Positions 36,001 to 51,000 of a stretch of 64,000 nucleotides of DNA are shown piece after piece. Both the position numbers and the translations under genes were made by a program. The stretch covers positions 496,001-560,000 of the forward strand of contig JAZKUF010000002.1 in assembly GCA_036625225.1 (NCBI GenBank), given 5' to 3'. Position 1 is the stretch's first letter. The number at the start of each line of letters is the position of its first letter. The notes beneath the pieces were generated by a model. That model had not been told where the DNA came from. It saw nothing but the letters and a program-made list of their open reading frames with translations, and searched no databases. This DNA comes from Accumulibacter jenkinsii (GTDB lineage Bacteria; Pseudomonadota; Gammaproteobacteria; Burkholderiales; Rhodocyclaceae).

Positions 36001-39000
36001 GTGGTCTTGACGTCACTTATGAGAACGTGGTCATCGGCACTGTGCCTGCCACGTCAGGTGGCAGCGGCATTGGCGGCCAATACCTTGAGGTAACGCTCAA
36101 TGCAGCCGCCACCGACGCAGCCGTCAGCGCCCTGATTGCCGCACTGCAATACGGCAACACCAGCAACACCCCGCCGGCCTCGCGCACCCTTGACGTATTT
36201 GTCAAGGATGACACCAACCTGCTGACCACGGCTCAGGTAACGGTCACCATCACCGCATCCAACGATGCGCCCACCGCCAGCGACGACAGCATCACCACGC
36301 CCGAAGACATCGCCAAGGTGCTTTCGTTGGCCGACTTTGGTAACTACACCGACCCTGATCTAACGACGATTGCCAGCGTCAAGATCACCACGCTGGAAAG
36401 TGCTGGCTCACTCGAATACAACAGCGGCAGTTGGACTGGCGTGACGCAAGATCAGGTCATCACCGCTGCCGACATCACCGCCGGCAAGCTGCGTTTTGTG
36501 CCGGCAGCCGATGCCAACGGAGCCGCCTACGCCACGGTGGGCTTCCAGGTAGGTGACGGCACTGACTTTAGCCCCTTCTACACGCTCACGGTCAACGTCA
36601 CTGCGGTAAACGACGCACCGATCGGCTCAGCCAGCGCCACCTTGGCTGCCGGCACCGAAAACGCCGACTACGTCGTGACCGCCGCCGACCTGCTGACAGG
36701 CTTCAGCGATGTTGATGGCGATGTCCCGGCTATTCGGGACAACCTCGTCATCGCCAACCATGGCACCGTCAGTTACAGCGGTGGCGACTACACCATCACC
36801 CCTGAGTCCAACTACGACGGACCGGTGACGCTTAGCTACACCGTGACCGATGGCCACGGTGGCACGGTCAGCGCCAGCCAGAGCTTCATGCTGGCCTCAG
36901 TCAACAGCATTCCCACCTCCACCAACGACAGCATCACGACGCCCGAAGATACCACGGTCGTACTGTCGCTGGCCGACTTTGGCACCTATGCCGACGTGGA
37001 CAGCAGCGCCATCGCCAAGGTACAGATCACCACGCTGGAAAGCGCTGGTTCGCTGGAATACAACACCAGTGGCTCGACTTGGGTTGCGGTCACGGAGAAT
37101 CAGGAAATCACCGCCGCCGACATCACCGCAGGCAAATTGCGCTTTGTGCCTGCGGCCGATGCCAGCGGTGCGCCTTACGACACGGTGGGCTTCAAGGTCA
37201 GCGATGGCACCGACTACAGCGCATCAGCGTATACGCTTACAGTCAACGTCACAGCCGTCAACGATGCGCCCACCGGCACCTCGGCAGTGGGCCTGCTGAC
37301 GCCGGGTGCTGGCGCTGCCCAGGAAGACACCGCCTTCAGTCTGACCAAGGCACAACTGCTGGGCAACTTTACCGATGTCGAAGGCACTGCCCTGTCGATT
37401 GCCGGTCTGAGTGCCGACAACGCCTCGGTCACCACCAGCGATGGTGGCACCACCTACACCTTTACGCCCAGTGCCAATTTCAACGGCACGCTGAACCTGA
37501 GCTACCGCGTGACCGACGGCACCACCGCCATCGCAGCCAGCGCCAGCGTGGCTGTAGCCCCAGTCAACGATGCCCCGGCCCTGACCGCCGCCCGCGCCAC
37601 GCTGTCTGGCGGCAACGAAGATGCCACCGGCTACACCGTCACGGCAGCGGCGTTGCTGCAAGGCTTTACCGATGCTGACGGCACCACCCCCACGATTCTG
37701 GGCCACAGTGTCACCGCCGACCATGGCAGCTTTGCCACCAGCGACGGCGGGCTCAGCTACGTCTATACCCCGCAACCCAACTACCACGGCCCGGTTACCC
37801 TGAGCTACCAGGTCACGGACGGCACGGCCAGCGTCGCCACCACACAAACCTTCAACCTGAACGCTGTCGGCGATGCACCCACGGTCGCCAATGCACTGGC
37901 CGACCAGTCGGCCACCCAGAATGCGCCTTTTGTCTTCACGCTGCCCACCAATGCCTTTGCCGATGTCGATGCAGGCACTGTGCTGACCTACAGCGCCGCG
38001 CTGGTGGACGGCAGCGGTACCCTGATCAACGGTGGCAGCCTGCCAGACTGGCTGAGCTTCAACGCCGCCACTGCCACCTTCAGCGGCACACCGGCCAACG
38101 GCGATGTCACGACCGCTGCCCACCACATCAAGGTCACCGCCAGCGATGGCTCGTTCACCATCAGCGATGTCTTTGACATCACGGTGGCCAATGTCAACGA
38201 TGCCCCGGTGCTGGTCAACCCCATCGCCAACCAGGTGCTGGCCACCGACACCACCTTCAGCCTCTCGTTGGTCGGTGTCTTCAGTGATGCGGATGTGGGT
38301 GACAGCCTGACCTACAGCGTCAAGCTTGCCGATGGCAGTGATCTGCCCAGTTGGCTGGTGTTTACCCCTGGCACCATGACCCTGGCGGGTAACCCGCCCG
38401 CCGAAACCCCGTACCTGAACCTCAAGTTCACCGCCACCGATGGCAACGCGGCATCAGCCTTCACCACTTTCAGCCTGGGCCTGCAGCAGCCGATCGACAA
38501 CACAGTCAATGTGAACACCTTGGGCGAGGCCAGCATCACCGGCACTGCCGCCGAAAATTCGGTACTGACAGCCCATGTGACCGACGCAGACACGGCTGGC
38601 ACGCCAAGCTACCAGTGGCAGACGTCGTCTGATGCAGGCAGCACCTGGACCGACGTACCCGGCACGCGTGCCCAGGCCAGCACCTTCACGCTGACCCAGG
38701 CCGAAGTCGGCAAACTGGTGCGGGTACAGGCCTTCTTTACCGATGCTGGCGGACACGCCGAGTCGCCTGTTTCCCCCGCCACTGCGGCCATTGCCAACGT
38801 CAATGATGTGGGTACCGTGCTGATCACGGGCAATATCGCCGAGGGGCAGGTGCTGACCGCCACCGTGAGCGATGCCGATGGCCTGACCGGTGTCACCATC
38901 AACTACCAGTGGTGGTCATCCACCAACGGAACCGATTGGAGCACCATCGGCGGTGCCACCAGCCGCGAGTTTGTCACCACCAGCAACGAGGGCGGCAAAT

Positions 39001-42000
39001 ACATGCGCGTCGTTGCCAGCTATACCGATGAACAAAACAGCATTGAGACACCGCTGGCCAGTACAGTCAGCAAAATCACCGCCGGTGCCCGCGCCCCGGT
39101 GGGTGTCAACGACACCGGTGCCGCCACCGAAAAGGGGGGTACTTTGAATGCCACCGTTGGCATCAATGCAGGTGGCAATTTGCTGGGCAACGACACCGAT
39201 GCCAATGACGGCGAAACCCATACCGTAGCGTCGGTGCGCCTGGGCAGCATTGAAGGCCTGGGCACCGCTGCAAGCCTGGATGGCGGCAATTTTGTCATCG
39301 CCGGCACTTATGGCGTGCTCACGGTCAACCCGCTAACCGGTGACTACACCTATGTCGTCAATGAAAACGATGCTAGCGTTCAGGCACTGACCACGGCCAG
39401 CACGCCGCTGCAAGACGAATTCAACTACACCAATCTTGACCAGGCCGGCCTGAGCGACCGTGCCCGCCTGACCATCAACATCAGCGGTGCCAACGACGCG
39501 CCAGTGGCCGGCAACAACACCGGTGCAGCCACCGAGGCCGGTGGCCTGGCCAACGCCACAGCGGGTAGCAACGCCACCGGCGATGTGCTGACCAATGCCA
39601 CCGATGTGGACACCGGTGCCAGCCTAACCATTGCCACCTTCAGAACCGGCGGCACCGAGGGCGCAGGCACTTCCGCCGCTGCCGGTGTGCCCTTGGCGGG
39701 CCTCTACGGCACGCTCACCATCAACGCCAACGGCACCTATACCTATGTGGTGAATGATGCCAATCCTACAGTGCAGGCACTGAAGGTGGGCGACACGCTG
39801 GCCGAGTCGTTCAACTACACGGTAAGCGATGGCACCCTGTCGGATACCGGTGTGCTGACCTTGACCATTCATGGGGCCAACGATGCACCCGTGGTGAGCA
39901 ATGCAACCTTTACCGGTGCCGTCGAGGATGGTGGCCTGGTAAGCGGCACCGCCGTCACCGGCACCGACGTGGACGATGATGCCCCGACCGTGTTTGCACT
40001 GGTCGACACCAGCAACATCAATGGGTCACTGACTTTCAACGCGGATGGCACCTGGTCTTATAACCCTGGCTTTTCCTTCCAGACACTGTCTGTCGGCACA
40101 CATCAGGACATCTCGTTTACCTACACCGCCACCGACAGCCACGGCCTGGTCAGCGCCCCCGCCACGCAAACCATCCGGGTCGCCGGGGTCAATGACGCGC
40201 CGATCGTGCAGACCAACATCCTCTACCAGCAAGCGAACGAGGACGAAGTATTCAACTTCCAGGTGCCCATCAGTGGTGCCGGCCAGGATCGAACCTTCTA
40301 CGATGTCGATGCCAACGACACGCTGACCTACCGCGCCACGCTCAACGACATTGACGAGGACACGGAAGACTACTTCCCCCTGCCAAGCTGGCTGCACTTC
40401 GACACAGCAACCGCCACCTTTACCGGCACCCCACCGCAAAGCGTGCTCGATGAATACCTTGGCTCCAACCGCCAGATGAGCAAAGTCTATTACATTCGTG
40501 TCGAGGCGAATGACGGACACGGCGGGACCATTTCAGACTTCTTCCAGCTCACCATCAGCAACGTCAATGACGCGCCGGTTATTTCTATCGCGTCGGTGAT
40601 TGTCGGCACGGTGACCGAAGCCGGTGACAACGATGCCGCCGAGGTGGTGCCTGGCACCGCCGTGGTCAGCGGTACGCTGGCCTATACCGATGAAGACCTG
40701 GGTGTCGATCTGGACATAGCGGCCACCTGGAGCCTGACTGGCAGCACAGCGGGGATCTACGGGAGCATGGCCATTAACGCCGCAACCGGTGTGTGGACTT
40801 ACACCCTCAACAACGCCTTGCCCGCCACCCAGGCGCTGGACGAAGGCGACGCACCGACTGAAACCTTTACCGCCCGCGTCACCGACAACCGGGGTGGCTA
40901 TGCCGAGCAAGTCATTACCGTCACCGTGCAGGGCACCAACGATGCACCCGTGGTGTTGCCAGGTGATGCCAGCTTCACTGGCACAGCCACCGAGGCCGGC
41001 CATGCTGACGACGGCACGGCAATCCCCGGTGTTTCAGTAGCCACAGGGACTTTTGTCGCCTCGGACGTTGATTTTGATGCCACCCAAGTGTGGTCCGTGG
41101 CCAGCCCCACCGGCACTTACGGCAGCATAGTCGTCGTGCCAGGCACCGGTGCCTGGACCTACACCCTCAACAACCTCGACAACGACACCCAGGCGCTGAA
41201 AGAGGGGCAGACAGTTACCGAAACCTTTACTGCCACCATCACCGACAACCTGGGTGCCACGGCGCTACAGGCCGTGACCCTGACGTTGACCCTGACCGGC
41301 ACCAACGACGTGCCGGTGGTGACCTCCAATGGGGCCGCCGCCGCTGGTGCAGTGGAAGAAGCGGGCAACCTCGACAACGGTGACGTGGTAGCGGGCACGT
41401 CCAGCGCCACGGGCACACTGACATCGAGCGACGTTGATGCGGATGCCACGGCGACATGGACGGGCAGTGCAACCGGCACCTATGGCAGCTTTGCGATCAC
41501 GACCGGGGGCGTGTGGACTTACACGCTGGACAACGCCGATGCGGACACGAAGGCGCTCAAGGAAGGCGACAGCCTGACCGAGACCTTCACCGCCACGGTG
41601 ACCGACGACTTTGGTGCGACAGCCACGCAACTGGTGACGATCACCGTCACGGGCACCAACGACAGCCCGGTGGTGACCTCCAATGGGGCCGCCGCCGCTG
41701 GTGCAGTGGAAGAAGCGGGCAACCTCGACAACGGTGACGTGGTAGCGGGCACGTCCAGCGCCACGGGCACACTGACATCGAGCGACGTTGATGCGGATGC
41801 CACGGCGACATGGACGGGCAGTGCAACCGGCACCTATGGCAGCTTTGCGATCACGACCGGGGGCGTGTGGACTTACACGCTGGACAACGCCGATGCGGAC
41901 ACGAAGGCGCTCAAGGAAGGCGACAGCCTGACCGAGACCTTCACCGCCACGGTGACCGACGACTTTGGTGCGACAGCCACGCAACTGGTGACGATCACCG

Positions 42001-45000
42001 TCACGGGCACCAACGACAGCCCGGTGGTGACCTCCAATGGGGCCGCCGCCGCTGGTGCAGTGGAAGAAGCGGGCAACCTCGACAACGGTGACGTGGTAGC
42101 GGGCACGTCCAGCGCCACGGGCACACTGACATCGAGCGACGTTGATGCGGATGCCACGGCGACATGGACGGGCAGTGCAACCGGCACCTATGGCAGCTTT
42201 GCGATCACGACCGGGGGCGTGTGGACTTACACGCTGGACAACGCCGATGCGGACACGAAGGCGCTCAAGGAAGGCGACAGCCTGACCGAGACCTTCACCG
42301 CCACTGTGACCGACGACTTTGGTGCGACAGCCACGCAACTGGTGACGATCACCGTCACGGGCACCAACGACAGCCCGGTGGTGACCTCCAATGGGGCCGC
42401 CGCCGCTGGTGCAGTGGAAGAAGCGGGCAACCTCGACAACGGTGACGTGGTAGCGGGCACGTCCAGCGCCACGGGCACACTGACATCGAGCGACGTTGAT
42501 GCGGATGCCACGGCGACATGGACGGGCAGTGCAACCGGCACCTATGGCAGCTTTGCGATCACGACCGGGGGCGTGTGGACTTACACGCTGGACAACGCCG
42601 ATGCGGACACGAAGGCGCTCAAGGAAGGCGACAGCCTGACCGAGACCTTCACCGCCACGGTGACCGACGACTTTGGTGCGACAGCCACGCAACTGGTGAC
42701 GATCACCGTCACGGGCACCAACGACAGCCCGGTGGTGACCTCCAATGGGGCCGCCGCCGCTGGTGCAGTGGAAGAAGCGGGCAACCTCGACAACGGTGAC
42801 GTGGTAGCGGGCACGTCCAGCGCCACGGGCACACTGACATCGAGCGACGTTGATGCGGATGCCACGGCGACATGGACGGGCAGTGCAACCGGCACCTATG
42901 GCAGCTTTGCGATCACGACCGGGGGCGTGTGGACTTACACGCTGGACAACGCCGATGCGGACACGAAGGCGCTCAAGGAAGGCGACAGCCTGACCGAGAC
43001 CTTCACCGCCACGGTGACCGACGACTTTGGTGCGACAGCCACGCAACTGGTGACGATCACCGTCACGGGCACCAACGACAGCCCGGTGGTGACCAATGTT
43101 GCTGGCGCACGGGCAGGCACGGTGGTCGAAGCCGGTCACCTTGATGACGGCACCGTTGTACCCGGCACTGTCACGGCCAGCGGCACCCTGATCGCCAGCG
43201 ACGTGGATGCAGGTGCCACCCAGACCTGGAGCCTTCAAGGCAGCCTCAGCGCCACCTACGGCACTATGGCCATCGACAGCAGCACCGGCGTGTGGACCTA
43301 CACGCTGGACAACAGCCTGCCAGCCACGCAGGCACTCAAGGAAGGGCAGGCACCCGTCACCCAAACCTACACCGCCCGCGTCACCGACGACCAGGGCGCT
43401 TATGTAGACCAAACCGTCACCATTACCATCAACGGCACCAACGACCGGCCAGTGGTGACCGCGAGTGTGATCAACCTGACCTTTACCGAAGACGTGGTGG
43501 TCAACGCCGGCTCCGGAGCCAACTCCTTCAGCTTTGTCGCCCCCTTCAGCGATGTCGACACCAATGCCACCCTGTCGTACACCGTCACCAAGTCCGACGG
43601 CTCGGCGCTGCCCAGCTGGCTGACCGCCACCGCGACCAACACGGGCGATGCCGACATCACCAACGACACGCTCACCTTCAGCGGCAGACCACTGAACAGC
43701 AATGTGGGGGCTTTTGATGTCAAGATCAATGCCACCGACGAGAAGGGTGCGGTGACCAGCACCACGTTCACCCTGAATGTGGTCAACGTGAATGACGCGC
43801 CGACCGTGGTGCGCACCATCGCTGACGTGACCATGAACGAGAACGACGTGTTCTCATACACCATCCCGTCGCATTTGAACGCAGCAACGCGCATCTTCAA
43901 TGACATCGACTTGCCCTACGGCGACACCCTGACCTACACCGCCTTCAAGGCAGACGGTTCGGCCTTGCCAAGTTGGCTGACTTTTAACCCGGATACCCTG
44001 ACCTTCTCCGGCACACCACTGATCGACCCCGATATTGGTGCCAACGATGTCCGGGTAACGGTCACCGATTCGGCTGGTCTGTCAGTGTTTGACGTGTTCA
44101 AGATCACCGTCAACAACACCAACGACGCCCCCAACCCGATCAATCCTGCCCTGCCCATGGTCAGCATCACCGGCACCGTCGCAGAGGGCCAAACCCTGAC
44201 TGCCAACACATCCAACCTGGCAGATGACGACGGCCTGGGCACGCTGCACTACACCTGGCAAATCGGCAGCGGCAGCACCTGGACCACCATCGGCACCGAT
44301 GCCGCCACGTTTACCCTGACCGATGACACACTGGTGAATGCGGCCAACCAGGGCACCCAAAGCATTCGCGTACAGGTCAGCTACCGAGACGTTCGCAACG
44401 CGTTGCTGCCCATCGGGCAGGCGCAAACCGAAACGGTGACCAGTGACCCGGTCACCCCAGTCACCTTGACCAACCAGGCACCGAGCGGCAGCGTGATCCT
44501 GACCAATGCCAATACAACCAACGGCGTAACCGCCGCAGCCGAAGACGATGTGCTGACCGCCAGCAACAACCTGACTGATGCTGACGGCATGACAGGCGCC
44601 ACTGTGCATTACCAGTGGCAGCGTGACGGGGTAAATATTGAGGGCGCAACCCACGCGTCTTACACCCTGGTGCAAGCGGATGTGGATGCGCTGATTACGG
44701 CGCAAGCCAGCTACACTGATGACGATGGCTTTACCAACACCGTTGCAAGTGGTGCCACCAATGCCGTCATCAACGTCAACGACCTGCCCATCACCACGCC
44801 GATTTCTGCAGCGGCCACTGAGGCATCCGTGACACCTGTGGCGTTGAATTTGCTTGACGGTATTACTGATGAGGACGGCGATACGCCGACTGTTTCCGGC
44901 GCGCCCACCTACAAAGTCAACGGCAGCATCACGCCCGTGGAGCTGCCTGCCGGCTTTACGCTGACTGGCACGACTTTGACGGTCGATCCGGCGGATGGCG

Positions 45001-48000
45001 CTTTTGATTACCTCGCTGAGGGCCAGATCTACACGCTGCTGGTTGAATACTTTGTGACGGATTCGATTGGTGTGCCAGTGGCGCATACGGCGACCATCAC
45101 CATCACCGGTACCAACGACGCGCCAGTGGCCGCAGTGGCCACAGCGACAGCGAGCGAAGATGGCGCACTGGTGACCGGCAGCGTCAGCTCCACCGATGTG
45201 GACGTGCTGGGCCAGACCGCCAGCTACGCGCTTGATGCACCGGTGGCCGGCCTGACGATGGACGCCGATGGCACTTACAGCTTTAACCCAGGCGATGCGG
45301 CGTATCAGTCACTCGCTGAAGGCGAAGAGCTGCAGGTGGTGGCCAGCTTCACCGTCACCGACGACGAAGGTGCCACCAGCAGCAACACCCTGACCATCAC
45401 CATCACCGGTACCAACGACGCGCCAGTGGCCGCAGTGGCCACAGCGACAGCGACCGAAGACGGCGCACTGGTGACCGGCAGCGTCACCTCCACCGATGTG
45501 GACGTGCTGGGCCAGACCGCCAGCTACGCGCTTGATGCACCGGTGGCCGGCCTGACGATGGACGCCGATGGCACTTACAGCTTTAACCCAGGCGATGCGG
45601 CGTATCAGTCACTCGCGGAAGGCGAAGAGCTGCAGGTGGTGGCCAGCTTCACCGTCACCGACGACCAAGGTGCCACCAGCAGCAACACCCTGACCATCAC
45701 CATCACCGGTACCAACGACGCGCCAGTGGCCGCAGTGGCCACAGCGACAGCGACCGAAGATGGCGCACTGGTGACCGGCAGCGTCAGCTCCACCGATGTG
45801 GACGTGCTGGGCCAGACCGCCAGCTACGCGCTTGATGCACCGGTGGCCGGCCTGACGATGGACGCCGATGGCACTTACAGCTTTAACCCAGGCGATGCGG
45901 CGTATCAGTCACTCGCTGAAGGCGAAGAGCTGCAGGTGGTGGCCAGCTTCACCGTCACCGACGACCAAGGTGCCACCAGCAGCAACACCCTGACCATCAC
46001 CATCACCGGTACCAACGACGCGCCAGTGGCCGCAGTGGCCACAGCGACAGCGACCGAAGATGGCGCACTGGTGACCGGCAGCGTCACCTCCAGCGATGTG
46101 GACGTGCTGGGCCAGACCGCCAGCTACGCGCTTGATGCACCGGTGGCCGGCCTGACGATGGACGCCGATGGCACTTACAGCTTTAACCCAGGCGATGCGG
46201 CGTATCAGTCACTCGCGGAAGGCGAAGAGCTGCAGGTGGTGGCCAGCTTCACCGTCACCGACGATGAAGGTGCCACCAGCAGCAACACCCTGACCATCAC
46301 CATCACCGGTACCAACGACGCGCCAGTGGCCGCAGTGGCCACAGCGACAGCGACCGAAGATGGCGCACTGGTGACCGGCAGCGTCAGCTCCACCGATGTG
46401 GACGTGCTGGGCCAGACCGCCAGCTACGCGCTTGATGCACCGGTGGCCGGCCTGACGATGGACGCCGATGGCACTTACAGCTTTAACCCAGGCGATGCGG
46501 CGTATCAGTCACTCGCTGAAGGCGAAGAGCTGCAGGTGGTGGCCAGCTTCACCGTCACCGACGACCAAGGTGCCACCAGCAGCAACACCCTGACCATCAC
46601 CATCACCGGTACCAACGACGCGCCAGTGGCCGCAGTGGCCACAGCGACAGCGACCGAAGACGGCGCACTGGTGACCGGCAGCGTCACCTCCACCGATGTG
46701 GACGTGCTGGGCCAGACCGCCAGCTACGCGCTTGATGCACCCGTGGCCGGCCTGACGATGGACGCCGATGGCACTTACAGCTTTAACCCAGGCGATGCGG
46801 CGTATCAGTCACTCGCTGAAGGCGAAGAGCTGCAGGTGGTGGCCAGCTTCACCGTCACCGACGACCAAGGTGCCACCAGCAGCAACACCCTGACCATCAC
46901 CATCACCGGTACCAACGACGCGCCAGTGGCCGCAGTGGCCACAGCGACAGCGAGCGAAGATGGCGCACTGGTGACCGGCAGCGTCACCTCCACCGATGTG
47001 GACGTGCTGGGCCAGACCGCCAGCTACGCGCTTGATGCACCGGTGGCCGGCCTGACGATGGACGCCGATGGCACTTACAGCTTTAACCCAGGCGATGCGG
47101 CGTATCAGTCACTCGCTGAAGGCGAAGAGCTGCAGGTGGTGGCCAGCTTCACCGTCACCGACGACCAAGGTGCCACCAGCAGCAACACCCTGACCATCAC
47201 CATCACCGGTACCAACGACGCGCCAGTGGCCGCAGTGGCCACAGCGACAGCGACCGAAGATGGCGCACTGGTGACCGGCAGCGTCAGCTCCACCGATGTG
47301 GACGTGCTGGGCCAGACCGCCAGCTACGCGCTTGATGCACCGGTGGCCGGCCTGACGATGGACGCCGATGGCACTTACAGCTTTAACCCAGGCGATGCGG
47401 CGTATCAGTCACTCGCGGAAGGCGAAGAGCTGCAGGTGGTGGCCAGCTTCACCGTCACCGACGACCAAGGTGCCACCAGCAGCAACACCCTGACCATCAC
47501 CATCACCGGTACCAACGACGCGCCAGTGGCCGCAGTGGCCACAGCGACAGCGAGCGAAGATGGCGCACTGGTGACCGGCAGCGTCAGCTCCACCGATGTG
47601 GACGTGCTGGGCCAGACCGCCAGCTACGCGCTTGATGCACCGGTGGCCGGCCTGACGATGGACGCCGATGGCACTTACAGCTTTAACCCAGGCGATGCGG
47701 CGTATCAGTCACTCGCTGAAGGCGAAGAGCTGCAGGTGGTGGCCAGCTTCACCGTCACCGACGACCAAGGTGCCACCAGCAGCAACACCCTGACCATCAC
47801 CATCACCGGTACCAACGACGCGCCAGTGGCCGCAGTGGCCACAGCGACAGCGACCGAAGATGGCGCACTGGTGACCGGCAGCGTCACCTCCACCGATGTG
47901 GACGTGCTGGGCCAGACCGCCAGCTACGCGCTTGATGCACCGGTGGCCGGCCTGACGATGGACGCCGATGGCACTTACAGCTTTAACCCAGGCGATGCGG

Positions 48001-51000
48001 CGTATCAGTCACTCGCTGAAGGCGAAGAACTGCAGGTGGTGGCCAGCTTCACCGTCACCGACGACCAAGGTGCCACCAGCAGCAACACCCTGACCATCAC
48101 CATCACCGGTACCAACGACGCGCCAGTGGCCGCAGTGGCCACAGCGACAGCGACCGAAGATGGCGCACTGGTGACCGGCAGCGTCACCTCCAGCGATGTG
48201 GACGTGCTGGGCCAGACCGCCAGCTACGCGCTTGATGCACCGGTGGCCGGCCTGACGATGGACGCCGATGGCACTTACAGCTTTAACCCAGGCGATGCGG
48301 CGTATCAGTCACTCGCTGAAGGCGAAGAGCTGCAGGTGGTGGCCAGCTTCACCGTCACCGACGACCAAGGTGCCACCAGCAGCAACACCCTGACCATCAC
48401 CATCACCGGTACCAACGACGCGCCAGTGGCCGCAGTGGCCACAGCGACAGCGACCGAAGATGGCGCACTGGTGACCGGCAGCGTCAGCTCCACCGATGTG
48501 GACGTGCTGGGCCAGACCGCCAGCTACGCGCTTGATGCACCGGTGGCCGGCCTGACGATGGACGCCGATGGCACTTACAGCTTTAACCCAGGCGATGCGG
48601 CGTATCAGTCACTCGCGGAAGGCGAAGAGCTGCAGGTGGTGGCCAGCTTCACCGTCACCGACGACCAAGGTGCCACCGGCAGCAACACCCTGACCATCAC
48701 CGTCACCGGCACCAACGACGCAGCAATCATCACCGGCGATCTCTCCGCCATTCTGACCGAGAACAACGACAGCACCGATCCGCAAACGGTTGGCGGCGAG
48801 CTCTTCAGCGCCGATGTCGATGGCGACACGACTTTTGCCGCCCAGGCGGGCACCGCGGGTGATTACGGTACCTTCAGCGTCGCGGAAAATGGTGCCTGGA
48901 CCTACACCACTTTCGATGACCTCAACACCCTGCCGCATGAGAATGCCGACGAGCATTTCACGGTGACCTCCAGCGACGGCACTTCGATTGTGGTCGATAT
49001 CGACCTGCTCAATGTCAATGACGCCCCGGTGGCGATCAACGCGTTGCTCAGTCAGATCGTCACCGCCGGTTACTCCCAGGATTGGTCCTACAACTACCAG
49101 ACGGGCCTGGACCCGGCGGTGTTCAGCGATCCCGATGGCGACACCATGACCTTCTCCGCGACACGGGCCGATGGTTCGCCCTTGCCGAACTGGATGCACA
49201 TCGACCCGGCAACCGGCACCCTCTCGGGTCGGCCAGCGCAGAGTGACGTGAGCGATCGCCCGGTGGTGGTCAAGATCACCGCCAGCGATGCCTATGGCGG
49301 TTCGGTCGACGAATATCTCGATGTGCTGGTGCAGCCGCGCACCGAGAACGAGTTGCCGACTCGCGAGACGGCGCCCGACCTCGGGTCCACCAATGAAGAC
49401 ACGGCCAAGGTCGTCACCGTGGCCGAGCTGTTGGCGGGCTTTAGCGATGGCGATCTGGACCCGGTCACCATCGTCGCTGGCAGCGTGACTGCCGATCACG
49501 GCACGGTGGTGTTCAATAGCGAAGCGCAAACCTACACCATCACTCCGACGTTCGATTACAACGGCCCGCTGACCCTGAGCTACCAGGTCACCGATTCCTA
49601 CAGTGCAGAGACGGTGGCGACGTCGGCGAGTCTGACGGTGACTCCGGTCGACGATTCGCCCCGCATTGAAACCGCACTGCCCGATCTGCGTGTCACCGAA
49701 GGGCAGTCAGTGACTCTGAATGTGACCGATTTTGAGGCCTATGGCTTCATGGCGCATGGCTTCATGGATGTCGAGGGCTCGCCGCTGACCTACACGGCCA
49801 GACTCTCGACCGGCGCTCCCCTGCCGGACTGGATCACTTTTGATGGCACGACTCTGGTCGCCAACCCGACCAGTAACCTGCATGTGACGACCAACGTCCG
49901 TATCACGGCCACCGATACGGTCGGTCACGGCACGGTATCCGACGTGCTGCAGATCATCGTCGCCCAGGTCAACGATGCCCCGACGCTGCAAGCCATTGCC
50001 GTCCAATCAGTCAGTGACACCAGCGCCGATGACAGCTTCGCCGTGCTGTCCGCGGGGCTGATCGGTACGGACGAGGAAACGGCGGGCGCCAGCTTGAGCT
50101 ACGGCATCATGAACGTGGCCGCCGTGGACGGTGTTTCGACCCTGGTCGGCACCTACGGCACACTGACCGTCACTGTGGGCGGCAGCTGGACCTACACACC
50201 GGCCGACGGCGCGCTCGAAGCCTTGGGCGCCAGCGATTCGCCGAGCGAGACCTTCACCGTCTTCGTCAGGGATGTCGCTATCGGTGCCGCCAACAACCAG
50301 CTGGCTCATACCACGACGCAACAACTTGTCATCAACCTGAGCGGCGCCAACGACACCCCGACCGGGATCCTGGCGCTGACCGGTACGGCTGCGGAACTGC
50401 AGACGCTGAGCGCCGACCCGGCTGCCATCGCCGACCGCGACGGTATCGACGCGGTCACGTTCAACTACGAATGGCAGCACAGCACTGACGGCATCGCCTG
50501 GAGTGCAATCGACGGCGCCGCCAACGCCAGCACCTATACCCTGGCCGACACCCTGGGTGGCGAGCAGGTTCGCGTCGTCGCCACCTACACCGACAATGCC
50601 GACGGTAGCAACAGCGTTGCCAGCAGCGCGGTCACGGTGGGTGAAGTTCGCAATAGCTTTGCGCTGACGGAGTTTGCAGATGCACCACCGCTTTATGGCG
50701 TGACCAATGACCTGGTCGATGCCCTGGATGGAAATGACATTGTCTCGGGTGGTCATGGCAACGACACCTTGATTGGCGGCGGCGGCAACGACATGCTGTA
50801 CGGCAACGAGGACAATGACCAGTTGCTGGGCGGCAATGGCGACGACTGGATGCATGGTGGCCAGGGTAACGACGCGCTCGACGGCGGTGCCGGCAACGAC
50901 ACCCTGGTGGGTGGCCTGGGCAATGACACGCTGACCGGGGGAGACGGCCTCGATACGGCGGATTACTCGGCATCGAGCGACGCGCTGACCATCAACCTCT

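Noticed and set aside
41265..43412. 715-residue open frame antisense to the adhesin
   Set aside because: It exists because the 354-bp repeat is a multiple of three and keeps the complementary frame open in every copy; the translation is Gly/Arg/His-rich low-complexity and matches no family.
45121..48720. Regular 300-bp repeats as a CRISPR-like or satellite array
   Set aside because: The whole period is coding, in frame with the adhesin, and there are no unique spacers between short repeats.
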